A stretch of 64,000 nucleotides of DNA, from the NCBI GenBank assembly GCA_018389105.1, contig JACATO010000589.1, forward strand, positions 1,600,001 to 1,664,000. The letters run 5' to 3'. Below the pieces are notes generated by a model. It was not told the DNA's origin, did no database searches, and saw only the letters and a list, made by a program, of their open reading frames with translations. The position numbers and the translations under genes are program-made. Positions within the stretch are counted from its first letter, which is position 1, and each line of letters opens with the position of its first letter. The stretch comes from Nautilus pompilius (taxonomy: Eukaryota; Mollusca; Cephalopoda; Nautilida; Nautilidae). This document shows positions 63,560-64,000 of this stretch, in pieces.

Positions 63560-64000
63560 AGAGAAGAGAGTAAGTATTTGATATGCCAGAAAACGTAATT
63601 CACATCATCCAGAATATGTACGGAGAACCAATGTATTGTGAGCGTAGGAGGTAGCCTTACGGCATAGCTTGACGTAACACCTGTGGTTAGGCAAGGTGTT
63701 AAGTAACCTGTTATCTATACATTTTGGTGTGATCCCATAAACAAATGAAAAGAGACTAGGGAATACTGAATTTGCAGGTGGTGCTTGAAAAAACACGAAA
63801 GAAACCGATAATTTAGCAAATTAAGCTAACAAAATTAATCTTTTCATTAAGAAAGAGAAAACTGAGCTGATATATGTCGGTGCGGACGCCAATAATACGA
63901 TCTACCTGTATAGGAGTCTGTTTGCTTTAAAAGCCTCCTCCGTCAATCCGGTTATTTCAGTGAAAAGGATCCTTCTAAAGAGGAAATCGGACGTTCTGAT
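63560..64000 (+). pseudogene. LINE reverse-transcriptase relic running off the right edge
   Basis: Blocks over changing frames on the plus strand: MPENVIHIIQNMYGEP (63582-63630), GGSLTAWLDVTPVVRQGV (near 63646-63700; the TGVRQGCxLSP motif), DPINK and MKRD with GNTEFAGG (near 63735-63785), and KKEKTELIYVGADANN (63850-63897; the KT-L-YVG motif C-terminal to the catalytic YADD). These are in the order expected for a LINE RT. The YADD box itself is missing or unreadable between GNTEFAGG and the KKEKTE block. The sequence continues past the window, so the clade and full extent cannot be judged. It differs from the L1/Tx1 copy at 59-61 kb and probably from the 8.1 kb relic. Confidence 0.6.

Overview
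The window reads as non-coding animal DNA. It is AT-rich, has very few long open frames, and carries long microsatellites of TAA/TTA, CT/GA and CA. Most recognisable protein signal is decayed transposable-element sequence. One spliced rhodopsin-type GPCR exon, tRNA-derived SINEs, Tc1/mariner, hAT and pogo/jerky DNA transposons and several non-LTR retrotransposons fit an invertebrate metazoan. A mollusc or other lophotrochozoan is my guess, not something the sequence proves. I found no operons, CRISPR arrays, rRNA genes or stand-alone tRNA genes.

Layout. 2.46-2.75 kb (minus): first coding exon of a peptide-type GPCR, ending at a clean splice donor. It is the only convincing host gene. 3.4-3.95 kb: non-autonomous hAT-like element with 8-bp target-site duplications. 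4.88-5.06 kb: imperfect inverted-repeat element. 8.1-8.85 kb (minus): LINE reverse-transcriptase relic. 12.2-12.7 kb (minus): pogo/jerky (DDE1) transposase relic. 14.37-14.56 kb: long TAA array. 21.1-21.7 kb (plus): multiply frameshifted copy of an uncharacterised repetitive protein family, followed by a tRNA-SINE on the minus strand. 23.1-23.9 kb (plus), 33.3-33.95 kb (minus) and 38.66-39.33 kb (minus): three separate Tc1-like transposase relics. 41.0-41.4 kb: GC-rich tRNA-derived SINE. 41.6-46.05 kb: an hAT region with a near full-length, badly broken ZBED5-like BED-finger transposase, candidate terminal repeats and an unrelated hAT C-terminal fragment. 54.9-55.5 kb (minus): LINE C-terminal relic. 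59.06-61.98 kb (plus): 5'-truncated L1/Tx1-type LINE ending in poly(A). 63.56-64.0 kb (plus): another LINE RT relic running off the window.

None of the element genes can be expressed as a full product: each is interrupted by stops or frameshifts visible in the sequence. There is no gene cluster working together. The GPCR exon stands alone, and its remaining exons should lie beyond the left edge because its strand runs leftward. I did not find a convincing new biological system. The most useful leads are the GPCR with an acidic-tyrosine N-terminus, the repetitive uncharacterised family at 21.1 kb, and the variety of ancient elements.

Family assignments come from reading translated motifs by eye and from memory of the families; no database search was possible.
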